From the NCBI RefSeq assembly GCF_014138625.1, contig NZ_JACJHY010000023.1, forward strand, positions 52,700-116,699: 64,000 nt of DNA, in the 5' to 3' direction. Position 1 is the first letter of the stretch; every line of letters starts with the position of its first letter. Below, one piece after another: positions 1 to 7,945 of this stretch. The notes beneath the pieces are model-generated. The model was not told the origin of the DNA. It saw only the letters and a program-made list of their open reading frames with translations, and searched no databases. Source of the DNA: Aminobacter ciceronei (lineage in GTDB: Bacteria; Pseudomonadota; Alphaproteobacteria; Rhizobiales; Rhizobiaceae). Made by a program: the position numbers and the translations under genes.

Positions 1-2
1 TC

Positions 3-305
3 AAGCTGGCCGACATGGCGACCGAGCTCAAGGCTGCCGAGCTGATGGTGATGGAGGCAGGCTGGAAATACGACCAGGGCACGGTCACCGACCAGGACAT
101 GGCGATGGCCAAGCTCAAGGCTACCGAGATGCTGGCATTCGTCGCCGATGAAGCGATCCAGATCCACGGCGGCATGGGCCTTATGGACGACCTGCCGCTG
201 GAGCGCATCTGGCGCGACGCCCGCGTCGAGCGCATCTGGGAAGGCACTTCGGAGATCCAGCGCCACATCATCTCCCGCGCGCTGCTCAGGGCGGTGGGCG
301 GATGA
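3..305 (+). CDS. Acyl-CoA dehydrogenase, C-terminal fragment
   Basis: This is the last 100 residues or so of an acyl-CoA dehydrogenase whose start lies upstream of the window; the frame is open from base 3. The visible part is the C-terminal helical domain: an IQIHGGMGLM segment, which in this family contacts the FAD of the partner subunit, and the near-terminal IWEGTSEIQRHIISRALL, the usual end of these flavoproteins. They oxidise acyl-CoA to trans-2-enoyl-CoA and pass electrons to ETF. An acyl-CoA synthetase and a CaiD-like hydratase follow on the same strand, so it probably supplies the oxidation step (CaiA-like role) in one pathway. The substrate cannot be read from this fragment. Confidence 0.93.
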   Translation, partial: KLADMATELKAAELMVMEAGWKYDQGTVTDQDMAMAKLKATEMLAFVADEAIQIHGGMGLMDDLPLERIWRDARVERIWEGTSEIQRHIISRALLRAVGG

Positions 306-386
306 TCTCGGGGCTGCGCAGGCGGCAAAAAAGTTTGACCTTGCTCTTCGGGGCAAGGTGGCCCGCAGGGCCGGGTGGGGGTGGAA

Positions 387-2516
387 ATGAGTAGCTCGAC
401 TTTGACCACCTCCACCCCGAAGCCAGCAGGGCGAACGCGGCTCGAGCGTTTGCTGCGACCGAAGTCGATTGCCGTTTTCGGCGGCTCGCAAGCCGCCGCC
501 GTGGTCAAGCAGTGCCTGAAGATGGGCTTTGCCGGCGACATCTGGCCGGTGCATCCGACAAAGGGTGAGGTCGAGGGCATCAAAACCTTTCGCTCGGTGG
601 CAGAGCTGCCGGCGGCGCCCGACGCCGCCTTCGTTGGCGTCAACCGCTTCCTGACCATCGAGGTGATCGCGCAACTCGCCGCGCGTGGCGCGGGCGGGGC
701 GATCTGCTTTGCCTCGGGCTTCCTCGAGGCCGGCAACGACGATGCCGATGGTGAGCGGCTGCAGACCGAGCTGGTAAAAGCCGCCGGTGCGATGCCCGTC
801 ATCGGACCCAATTGCTATGGCCTGATCAACTATGCCGACGGCGCACTGTTGTGGCCCGACCAGCACGGTGGCCAGAGGCTTGCGCCTAATGGGCGCGGCG
901 TTGCCATCATCACGCAATCGTCCAACATCGCCTGCAACCTGACCATGCAGAAGCGAGGCCTGCCGGTTGCCTTCCTGATGACGGCCGGCAACCAGGCGCA
1001 GACCGGCCTCTCCGAGATGGCGTTGGGCCTGATCGAGGACGAGCGCGTGTCGTGCCTCGGCCTGCACATCGAGGGTTTCGACACGGTCGACGGCTTCGAG
1101 CGGCTGGCTGTGCGCGCACGTGAACTGAACAAGCCGATCGTCGCCATGAAGGTTGGCCGCTCCGAGCAGGCGCGCAAGGCGACGATATCGCACACCGCGT
1201 CGCTCGCCGGCTCCGACACCGCGTCGGATGCCTTCCTCAAACGGCTGGGCATCGCCCGTGTCGATACCATCCCGTCACTGCTCGAAACGCTGAAACTGCT
1301 GCATGCCTTGGGACCGCTGCCCGGCTTCACGCTGTCGTCGATGAGTTGTTCGGGTGGCGAGGCCTCCGTCATGGCCGACAGTGCCGAGGGCCGGCGGGTG
1401 CGTTTCCCGGCGCTTAAGCCTGACCACTATGCGCGGATAAAATCGACGCTCGGCGCTTTTGTGGCGGTCGCCAATCCGCTCGACTACCACACCTTCATCT
1501 GGAACGACGAACCGGCGATGACGGCCACTTTCACCGCCATGGCATCTGATAGCTTTGACCTCAACATGCTGGTGCTCGACTTCCCGCGTAACGACCGTTG
1601 CTCGGATGCCGACTGGTGGCCGACGGTGCGCGCCTTCGAGGCGGCGCTGAAAGCCAATGGCGCGTCTGGCGCGGTGGTGGCGTCGATGTCGGAGAACCTG
1701 ACCGAGGAGCACGCCGCCGACCTGTTTGCGCGCGGCATCGTGCCGCTGCAGGGCATAGCGGAGGCGATGGACGCGGCAGAGGCTGCCGCGTTTGTCGGCG
1801 AGGCGTGGCGTAGGCCGGTTGCTGCGGCGGTAGGGCGTGGTGCTGATGCATCCCGCTCCGGCGAAAGGCTACAAAGGGGCGACGCCAAGGCGATATTTGA
1901 CGAAGCCGCCGCCAAGTTCCTGCTGCGCGACGCCGGCCTGGCCGTGCCGAGCGGCCGTCGCGCGGCAAGCGTTGCGGAGGCCATCGCGGCTGCGGAGTCG
2001 CTGGGCTATCCGGTTGCGCTCAAGGCGCTCGGCGTGACCCACAAGAGCGAACTCGGTGCCGTCAGGCTCAACCTGCGGACCGGCAAGGAGGTCGGCGCGG
2101 CGGCTGCAGCCCTTTTGCTGCTCGGCTCCGGCCTCTATGTCGAAAAGATGGTCTTGGGCGGTGTGGCCGAGTTGATCGTCGGTGTCACCAGCGATCCGCT
2201 GTTCGGGCCCGTCATGACCATCGGCAGCGGCGGTGTACTGGTCGAGCTGATGAAAGACAGTGCCACGCTGCTTTTGCCCGCCTCGCGCGGCGAGGTTGCA
2301 GCGGCGCTCACGGGGCTGAAGATGTACCCGTTGCTCCAAGGCTATCGCGGCCGCGCCAGGGCTGATGTCGGTGCCGCAATCGATGCGATCATGGCCATAT
2401 CAGGCTTCGTGTCCCATCATGGCGATGCAATCGAGGAACTCGATATCAATCCGCTGATCGTCTGTGGTGAGGGGCAGGGCGCCTGGATTGCGGATGCGCT
2501 GCTGGTGACGGCCTAG
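387..2516 (+). CDS. NDP-forming acyl-CoA synthetase (acetate--CoA ligase family)
   Basis: The roughly 709-residue protein has the two-part architecture of ADP-forming acyl-CoA synthetases. An N-terminal CoA-binding Rossmann domain (from LRPKSIAVFGG, near residue 25) and succinyl-CoA-ligase-like domains (GPNCYGLIN; the conserved His segment ISHTASLAGSD) are followed by a C-terminal ATP-grasp domain starting near residue 500 (KFLLRDAGLAVPSGR, later YPVALKALG). The enzyme joins a carboxylate to CoA using ATP, or runs in reverse. I chose ATG at 387 because the G-rich stretch just before it can serve as ribosome binding site; an in-frame GTG at 375 is the alternative. It sits between an acyl-CoA dehydrogenase and a CaiD-like hydratase and may replace the AMP-forming CaiC-type ligase usually seen with CaiD. 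The substrate is unknown. Confidence 0.88.
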   Translation: MSSSTLTTSTPKPAGRTRLERLLRPKSIAVFGGSQAAAVVKQCLKMGFAGDIWPVHPTKGEVEGIKTFRSVAELPAAPDAAFVGVNRFLTIEVIAQLAARGAGGAICFASGFLEAGNDDADGERLQTELVKAAGAMPVIGPNCYGLINYADGALLWPDQHGGQRLAPNGRGVAIITQSSNIACNLTMQKRGLPVAFLMTAGNQAQTGLSEMALGLIEDERVSCLGLHIEGFDTVDGFERLAVRARELNKPIVAMKVGRSEQARKATISHTASLAGSDTASDAFLKRLGIARVDTIPSLLETLKLLHALGPLPGFTLSSMSCSGGEASVMADSAEGRRVRFPALKPDHYARIKSTLGAFVAVANPLDYHTFIWNDEPAMTATFTAMASDSFDLNMLVLDFPRNDRCSDADWWPTVRAFEAALKANGASGAVVASMSENLTEEHAADLFARGIVPLQGIAEAMDAAEAAAFVGEAWRRPVAAAVGRGADASRSGERLQRGDAKAIFDEAAAKFLLRDAGLAVPSGRRAASVAEAIAAAESLGYPVALKALGVTHKSELGAVRLNLRTGKEVGAAAAALLLLGSGLYVEKMVLGGVAELIVGVTSDPLFGPVMTIGSGGVLVELMKDSATLLLPASRGEVAAALTGLKMYPLLQGYRGRARADVGAAIDAIMAISGFVSHHGDAIEELDINPLIVCGEGQGAWIADALLVTA

Positions 2517-2530
2517 AGGGAGAGAAAAAA

Positions 2531-3313
2531 ATGTCCGATGTCGTGAAAACCCGTCGCGAGGGTGCGATCCTCGAAGTCACGCTCGACCGGCCCAAGGCCA
2601 ATGCCATCGATCTCGCGACGTCACGGCTGCTGGGCGAGACCTTCAAGACCTTTCGCGACGATGACGGCCTGCGCGTCGCCATCGTCAGGACGGCGGGGGA
2701 AAAATTCTTCTCGGCCGGGTGGGACCTGAAGGCCGCCGCCAGTGGCGATGCGGTCGACGGCCACTACGGCGTCGGCGGCTTCGGCGGGCTGCAGGAACTG
2801 CGTGACCTCAACAAGCCGGTGATTGCCTGCGTCAACGGCATGGCGGTGGGCGGCGGCTTCGAACTGGCGCTGTCCTGCGACCTGATCTACGCGTCCGAGC
2901 ATTCGAGCTTCGCACTGCCCGAGATCCGTGCGGGCACGCTCGCCGACGCCGCGACCATCAAGCTGCCCAAGCGCATTCCCTACCACGTGGCGATGGACCT
3001 TCTGCTCACCGGCCGCTGGATGGACGTCGCTGAGGCGCATCGCTGGGGCCTGGTCAACGAGGTGCTGCCGGCCGACAGGCTCGAGGATCGTGTCTGGGAG
3101 ATCGCCCGCCTGCTCGCCGGCGGTCCGCCGCTGGTCTTCGCCGCCATCAAGGAGGTGGCGCGCGCGGCCGAGGGCACCTGCTTCCAGGAAACGATGAACC
3201 GCATCACCAAGCGGCAATTCCGAACGGTCGACGAACTCTACGCCTCGGAGGACAATCTCGAAGGCTTCAAGGCGTTTGCGGAGAAGCGCGATCCGGTGTG
3301 GAAGGGGAAGTAG
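2531..3313 (+). CDS. caiD: Enoyl-CoA hydratase/isomerase, CaiD-like
   Basis: This 260-residue crotonase-fold protein is the length of carnitinyl-CoA dehydratase. The oxyanion-hole region GGGFELALSCD and the following ALPEIRAG carry the two glutamates expected in CaiD-type hydratases. The C-terminus, AFAEKRDPVWKGK, is almost the same as the end of E. coli CaiD as I recall it. CaiD interconverts L-carnitinyl-CoA and crotonobetainyl-CoA. A GGGAGAG ribosome binding site precedes the ATG, 14 bases after the synthetase stop, so the genes are probably cotranscribed. One difference is AGTLADAATIKLPK where E. coli CaiD has a Pro-Asp-Ser-Gly-Gly segment, so the substrate may differ. A generic crotonase role is the fallback. 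Confidence 0.85.
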   Translation: MSDVVKTRREGAILEVTLDRPKANAIDLATSRLLGETFKTFRDDDGLRVAIVRTAGEKFFSAGWDLKAAASGDAVDGHYGVGGFGGLQELRDLNKPVIACVNGMAVGGGFELALSCDLIYASEHSSFALPEIRAGTLADAATIKLPKRIPYHVAMDLLLTGRWMDVAEAHRWGLVNEVLPADRLEDRVWEIARLLAGGPPLVFAAIKEVARAAEGTCFQETMNRITKRQFRTVDELYASEDNLEGFKAFAEKRDPVWKGK

Positions 3314-3389
3314 GGAAGCCTAACGTCATGGTCGAGTCCCGTCATGCCCCCACGAGGCGCGCTCAGGAGTGCTACCGGAGCCTGCGCCA

Positions 3390-4331
3390 ATGACCGACTA
3401 TACAAAACTCATCGATGCCGAGACCTGGGCCTTCATCGAGCGCACCAACGCCTGTTATCCGCCCGATACCATCGACTACACCATTGTCCAGCAGCGTGAG
3501 ATCTACGATCGCATGTGCCGGGAGTTCTTCGCCGGCTATCCCGAGGGCGTGTCGGCCGAGACGACGGCAATCACGGCGCCAGCTCACGACGTGCCTATCC
3601 GCATCTACCGCCTGGCCGGCAAGGCGCCGGAAGCGGTGGTGCTCTATTTCCATGGCGGCGGCTTCATCCTTGGCGGGCTCGACAGCCATGACGATGTCTG
3701 TGCCGAGCTGTGTGGCCGCACCGGCTACGAGGTCGTGTCGATCGACTACCGGCTGGCGCCCGAGCACCGGCATCCGGCCGCTTTCGATGACGCCATGGCA
3801 GCCTTCGAATGGGCTACGGCCAAATACAGCCAGCCAATCGTGCTCGCCGGCGACAGCGCCGGCGGCAACATTGCAGCCGCCGTCAGCCAAGCGACGCGCG
3901 GCCACAAGCGTCGTCCGGTCGGGCAAGTGTTGGTCTACCCGGGCCTTGGCGGCGATCGCGCACGCGGTTCCTATGTCGTTCACGCCGAGGCGCCGATGCT
4001 GACCATGCGCGACCTCGAATTCTACAAGGACATCCGCACCGGTGGCGAGGACCGCACCGGCGACATCACCCTGTCGCCACTGGCCGACGCCGACTTCGCC
4101 AATTTGCCGCCGACAGTCGTCGTCACGGCCGAATGCGACCCGCTGTCGTCTGATGGTGAGGCCTATGGCGAACGCATTGTTGCCGCTGGCGGCAAGGCCT
4201 TCTGGCACGAGGAGCCGGGATTGGTGCACGGCTATCTGCGCGCTCGCCACACCGTCGGCCGCGCCCGGGCAAGTTTCACGCGCATCGTCGATGCTGTGGC
4301 GGCGCTGGGGCGCGGTGAGTGGGTATGGTGA
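3390..4331 (+). CDS. Alpha/beta hydrolase, HSL (GDXG) esterase family
   Basis: The 313-residue protein has the marks of the hormone-sensitive-lipase esterase family: an oxyanion-hole HGGGFILGG near residue 84, the nucleophile elbow GDSAGG near residue 153, and an acidic residue and GLVHGY histidine near the C-terminus that complete the triad. It has no signal peptide and should be cytoplasmic, hydrolysing a carboxyl ester or lactone. I placed the start at ATG 3390, nine bases after a GGAG; an in-frame GTG at 3369 would add seven residues. It ends the acyl-CoA operon and may release an acid that the NDP-forming synthetase then activates; this is inferred from position only. Confidence 0.85.
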   Translation: MTDYTKLIDAETWAFIERTNACYPPDTIDYTIVQQREIYDRMCREFFAGYPEGVSAETTAITAPAHDVPIRIYRLAGKAPEAVVLYFHGGGFILGGLDSHDDVCAELCGRTGYEVVSIDYRLAPEHRHPAAFDDAMAAFEWATAKYSQPIVLAGDSAGGNIAAAVSQATRGHKRRPVGQVLVYPGLGGDRARGSYVVHAEAPMLTMRDLEFYKDIRTGGEDRTGDITLSPLADADFANLPPTVVVTAECDPLSSDGEAYGERIVAAGGKAFWHEEPGLVHGYLRARHTVGRARASFTRIVDAVAALGRGEWVW

Positions 4332-4338
4332 TTGGCTT

Positions 4339-4465
4339 CCTTCTCCCCGTTCACGGGGAGAAGGTGCCGGCAGGCGGATGAGGGGCGGCGCCACTTCCTC
4401 AAACGTAGAGCTGCCCTTCACCCAACCGCTGCGCGGCCACCCTCTCCCCGTGAACGGGGAGAGGG
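4339..4465. repeat. RIME-like double-palindrome intergenic element
   Basis: Two strong palindromes bracket 75 bases between convergent genes. The left arm (4339-4364) pairs CCTTCTCCCCGT with ACGGGGAGAAGG around a 2-base loop. The right arm (4440-4465) pairs CCCTCTCCCCGT with ACGGGGAGAGGG. The arms are near-inverted copies of each other. Two large palindromes in a unit of about 110-130 bp is the architecture of rhizobial intergenic mosaic elements (RIME). In this position it could also end transcription from both sides, though neither hairpin has a clear U-run. Confidence 0.75.
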
Positions 4466-4478
4466 AAGGGCCTCCGCT

Positions 4479-6137
4479 TCAATTCCCAGCGCTTGCCATC
4501 CTGCGTCCGCCGATCGCCTTTTCCAGCCAGCCGATCTCCATCTCCGGCACCGACGACAGCAGCAGGTCGGTGTAGGCGTCGAAGGGCGGCTTCAGCACTT
4601 CGGATTTCGGCCCGTAGCGGACCACTTCGCCGCGATACATGACGGCGATGGAGTCGGCGATCGACTTCACCGTCGCCAGATCGTGGGTGATGAACAGATA
4701 GGCGACGCCTTCCTCGGCCTGTAGCCCGAGCAGCAGCTTGAGGATGCCGTTGGCGACCAGCGGGTCGAGGGCGCTCGTCACCTCGTCGCAGATGATCAGT
4801 CTCGGTTTGGCGGCAAGCGCACGGGCGATACAGACGCGTTGTTTCTGGCCGCCGGAGAGCTCGGCCGGGTAGCGATCGATGAAACCGCGCCCCATCTCGA
4901 TCTTGTCGAGCAGTTCGGCGACCTTGGCATCACGCTCCTTGCCGCCCATGCCGAAATAGAACTCCAGCGGACGGCCGATGATGGTGCCCACGGTTTGGCG
5001 TGGGTTCATCGCCACGTCGGCCATCTGGTAGATCATCTGCAACTCGCGCAGGTCGTCGCGGCTGCGGTCGGCGAGACGGTTGCCGAGTGCGCGCCCGGCA
5101 AAGGTGATGCTGCCTTCCTCGGGCGGCAAAAGGCCTGTTATGGCGCGCGCCAGGGTCGACTTGCCCGAGCCGGATTCGCCGACGACGGCGAGCGTCTGGC
5201 CGGGCAGGATGTCGACCGAGACGTTCTTCAGCACCTTGATCTTGCCGCCGCCATAGGCGGCCGTCACGTTCCTGACCGACAGGAAGGGGGAAGCGCCCGG
5301 CTTCTTTTCCTCGTGCGCGATCTCGTGCACCGAGACCAGCGCCGAGGTGTATTCCTGGCGCGGCTCCTTGATGATCTGCTGCGTGCCGCCCCATTCGACC
5401 AGCTTGCCGTGGCGCAGCACCATGATCTCGTCCGAGACCTGGGCGACGACGGCAAGGTCGTGGCTGATGTAGAGGGCGGCGACACCGGTGTCGCGGATCG
5501 CCTCCTTGATGGCGGCAAGCACGTCGATCTGGGTGGTGACGTCGAGCGCCGTCGTCGGCTCGTCGAAGACGATCAGGTCAGGCTCAGAGCACAGCGCCAT
5601 GGCGGTCATGACGCGCTGCAACTGGCCGCCCGAGACCTGGTGGGGGAAGCGCTTGCCGATGTTTTCCGGATCGGGAAGGCTGAGCTTCTTGAACAGCGCA
5701 ACCGCGCGCCGCTCGGCCTCTGCTCGGCTCGACACGCCGTGCAGGATCGAGGCTTCGATCACCTGGTCCATCAGGCGATGCGCCGGGTTGAAGGCCGCCG
5801 CCGCCGACTGCGCGACATAACAGACCTCGCGCCCGCGCAAAGCGCGGATGCCTTGCGTGCCGCCCTTTCGGATGTCGCGGCCGTTGAGGATGATCTCGCC
5901 GCCGGTGATCTTCACGCCGCCGCGGCCATAAGCCATGGACGACAAGCCGATCGTCGACTTGCCGGCGCCGGATTCGCCGATCAGGCCGAGCACCTTGCCC
6001 TTTTCGAGCGTCAGCGACACGTCGTGCACCAGCGTGATGGTGCGTGGCGCTTCGCCAGGCGGATAGACCTTGGCCTCGATCCTGAGGTCGCGGATGTCGA
6101 GCAGTGGGCCAGAGCCGTTCGCAGGTGCCTTAGCCAT
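4479..6137 (-). CDS. Peptide-type ABC importer, fused double ATPase
   Basis: The 552-residue protein contains two complete ABC ATPase domains, like a DppD-DppF fusion. Domain one has Walker A GESGAGKST at residues 54-62, the signature VSGGQLQRV and Walker B LIVFDEPT. Domain two has Walker A GESGSGKST, the signature LSGGQKQRV and LIICDEVT, where Val replaces the usual Pro. It powers uptake of peptides or similar solutes by the two permeases encoded upstream. The ATG at 6137 overlaps the permease stop (ATGGCTAA), which fixes the start and points to translational coupling. The cargo cannot be deduced. Confidence 0.93.
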   Translation of the reverse strand: MAKAPANGSGPLLDIRDLRIEAKVYPPGEAPRTITLVHDVSLTLEKGKVLGLIGESGAGKSTIGLSSMAYGRGGVKITGGEIILNGRDIRKGGTQGIRALRGREVCYVAQSAAAAFNPAHRLMDQVIEASILHGVSSRAEAERRAVALFKKLSLPDPENIGKRFPHQVSGGQLQRVMTAMALCSEPDLIVFDEPTTALDVTTQIDVLAAIKEAIRDTGVAALYISHDLAVVAQVSDEIMVLRHGKLVEWGGTQQIIKEPRQEYTSALVSVHEIAHEEKKPGASPFLSVRNVTAAYGGGKIKVLKNVSVDILPGQTLAVVGESGSGKSTLARAITGLLPPEEGSITFAGRALGNRLADRSRDDLRELQMIYQMADVAMNPRQTVGTIIGRPLEFYFGMGGKERDAKVAELLDKIEMGRGFIDRYPAELSGGQKQRVCIARALAAKPRLIICDEVTSALDPLVANGILKLLLGLQAEEGVAYLFITHDLATVKSIADSIAVMYRGEVVRYGPKSEVLKPPFDAYTDLLLSSVPEMEIGWLEKAIGGRRMASAGN

Positions 6138-6960
6138 TGCCGCGTCCTCCCTTGAGATCGGTGGTGCGGTTGAGCACCCAGTCGGCGACGAGATTGACCG
6201 AGATGGCAAGCGCTGCGATCGCGGCGGCCGGTATCAGAGCTGCCGGGATGCCAAAGACGATGCCGTCCTTGTTTTCCTTGACCATGCCACCCCAGTCGGC
6301 ATCCGGCGGCTGCACGCCGAGGCCGAGGAAGGACAGTGCCGACAGGAACAACACGGCATAGATGAAGCGCAGACCGAGTTCGGAAATCAGCGGTGACAGC
6401 GCGTTGGGCAATATCTCGCGGAAAATGATCCAGCCCTTGCCTTCGCCGCGCAGCTTGGCTGCCTCGACGAAATCCATGACGTTGATGTCGACGGCCACCG
6501 CCCGCGACAGGCGGTAGACACGGGTGGCGTCGAGGATGCCCATGACCAGGATCAGCGTCACCAATGTCGATGGCAGCACCGACAGCACGACGAGCGCGAA
6601 GATCAGCGTCGGAATTGCCATCAACAGATCGACGAAGCGCGACATGCCCGTGTCGAACCAGCCGCCGACGACGGCCGCGGTGAAGCCGAGGATCGCGCCC
6701 AGCGAAAACGACAACGCCGTCGCCATCACGGCGATGAAGATCGTCGTGCGCGCGCCGAAGATCATGCGCGAGAGCAGGTCGCGGCCAAGATTGTCGGTGC
6801 CGAGCAGGAACTGCGACGACATCGGGGCCCAGACGTCGCCGACGATCTCGCCCAGGCCGTAAGGTGCGATCAGCGGCGCGAAGATCGCCGCAATCAGGAA
6901 CAGTGCGGTCAGCACCAGCCCGATCGCGGCGCCAAGGGGAATACGTTTCAGGTCAAGCAT
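6130..6960 (-). CDS. ABC transporter permease, DppC/OppC family
   Basis: This 276-residue inner-membrane protein starts at ATG 6960 (MLDLKRIPLG). It has an N-terminal membrane segment followed by the OppC-type extracytoplasmic stretch with GTDNLGRDLLSRMIFGAR, a family hallmark. The EAA coupling loop is EAAKLRGEGKGWIIFREILPN (read as EAA...G...I..ILPN). About six membrane spans are predicted. It pairs with the DppB-type permease encoded 10 bases upstream and overlaps the ATPase gene by 8 bases, so the importer genes form one operon. Confidence 0.92.
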   Translation of the reverse strand: MLDLKRIPLGAAIGLVLTALFLIAAIFAPLIAPYGLGEIVGDVWAPMSSQFLLGTDNLGRDLLSRMIFGARTTIFIAVMATALSFSLGAILGFTAAVVGGWFDTGMSRFVDLLMAIPTLIFALVVLSVLPSTLVTLILVMGILDATRVYRLSRAVAVDINVMDFVEAAKLRGEGKGWIIFREILPNALSPLISELGLRFIYAVLFLSALSFLGLGVQPPDADWGGMVKENKDGIVFGIPAALIPAAAIAALAISVNLVADWVLNRTTDLKGGRGNG

Positions 6961-6970
6961 GGTGCGCCCC

Positions 6971-7930
6971 TCACTTCGGATGCCTGAGGCGCGGATTGGC
7001 CACGATGGCGGCAATGTCGGCGATGATGTTGAGGCCGATATAGACGGCAGCGAAGATCAGCCCGACTGCCTGCACCACCGGCACGTCGCGCTTGGCGACA
7101 TGGTCGACCAGGTATTGCCCCATGCCGGGATAGACGAAGATCACCTCGATGACGACGACGCCGACGATGAGGAAGGCGAGGTTGAGCATCACGACGTTGA
7201 TGACCGGCGCAATCGCATTGGGGAAGGCGTGCTTGCGGATGATCTCGAAGGGCGACAGGCCCTTGAGCTCGGCGGTCTCGATATAAGCCGACTGCATGAC
7301 GTTGAGGATAGCCGCCCGCGTCATGCGCATCATGTGGGCGAGCACCACCAGCGTGAGTGCGGTCGCCGGCAGGGCGATGGCCTTCATGCGCTCAAGGAAC
7401 GGCATGCCGTCATAGACGGTGGAGATGCCGGGGAAGATCTGCCACTTCACGGCGAAGAAGTAGACGAGCAGGTAGCCGACGAAAAACTCCGGCAACGAGG
7501 TCGAGGCCAGCGCCAGGCCGGAAATGGTCTTGTCGATCCAGCCGTTGCGGTAGCGCACGGCAAGCAGGCCGAGGATGATGGCCAGCGGGATCGACACGAT
7601 CGCCGCCCAGAAGGCGAGGAACAGCGTATTCCACAGCCGGCCGCCAATGGCGGTGGCAATGTCCTGCCGGCTCGAGAGGGCGGTGCCGAGGTCTCCGGTC
7701 AAGACGCCGCCGAGCCAGCGGAAATACCTGACATAGGCGGGCGCGTTGAGGCCGAGTTCCTCGCGCAGATTGGCGAGCGCCTGCGGTGTGGCCGACTGGC
7801 CGAGAATGGATTGGGCGACGTCGCCGGGCAGGATCTGGGTGCCGGCGAAGATCAGGACCGAAACGGCCAGAAGCAAGAGAAGGCCCAGCGCAATGCGCTG
7901 GGCGATCAGTTTCAGGATCGGATTGGACAT
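6971..7930 (-). CDS. ABC transporter permease, DppB/OppB family
   Basis: The 319-residue protein has six predicted membrane segments. Typical DppB features are the N-terminal IAQRIALGLLLLLAVSVLIF span, the LREELGLNAPAYVRYFRWL periplasmic region, and a late EAA-type loop with TAELKGLSPFEIIRKHAFPN. It forms the translocation path with the neighbouring DppC-type protein. The gene begins 15 bases after the binding-protein stop and is followed 10 bases later by the DppC-type gene. Confidence 0.92.
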   Translation of the reverse strand: MSNPILKLIAQRIALGLLLLLAVSVLIFAGTQILPGDVAQSILGQSATPQALANLREELGLNAPAYVRYFRWLGGVLTGDLGTALSSRQDIATAIGGRLWNTLFLAFWAAIVSIPLAIILGLLAVRYRNGWIDKTISGLALASTSLPEFFVGYLLVYFFAVKWQIFPGISTVYDGMPFLERMKAIALPATALTLVVLAHMMRMTRAAILNVMQSAYIETAELKGLSPFEIIRKHAFPNAIAPVINVVMLNLAFLIVGVVVIEVIFVYPGMGQYLVDHVAKRDVPVVQAVGLIFAAVYIGLNIIADIAAIVANPRLRHPK

Positions 7931-7945
7931 GCGCTCAATGCCCTA

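Noticed and set aside
4339..4465. CRISPR-like repeats
   Set aside because: Only two palindromic arms, inverted relative to each other, with no regular spacers and no cas genes.
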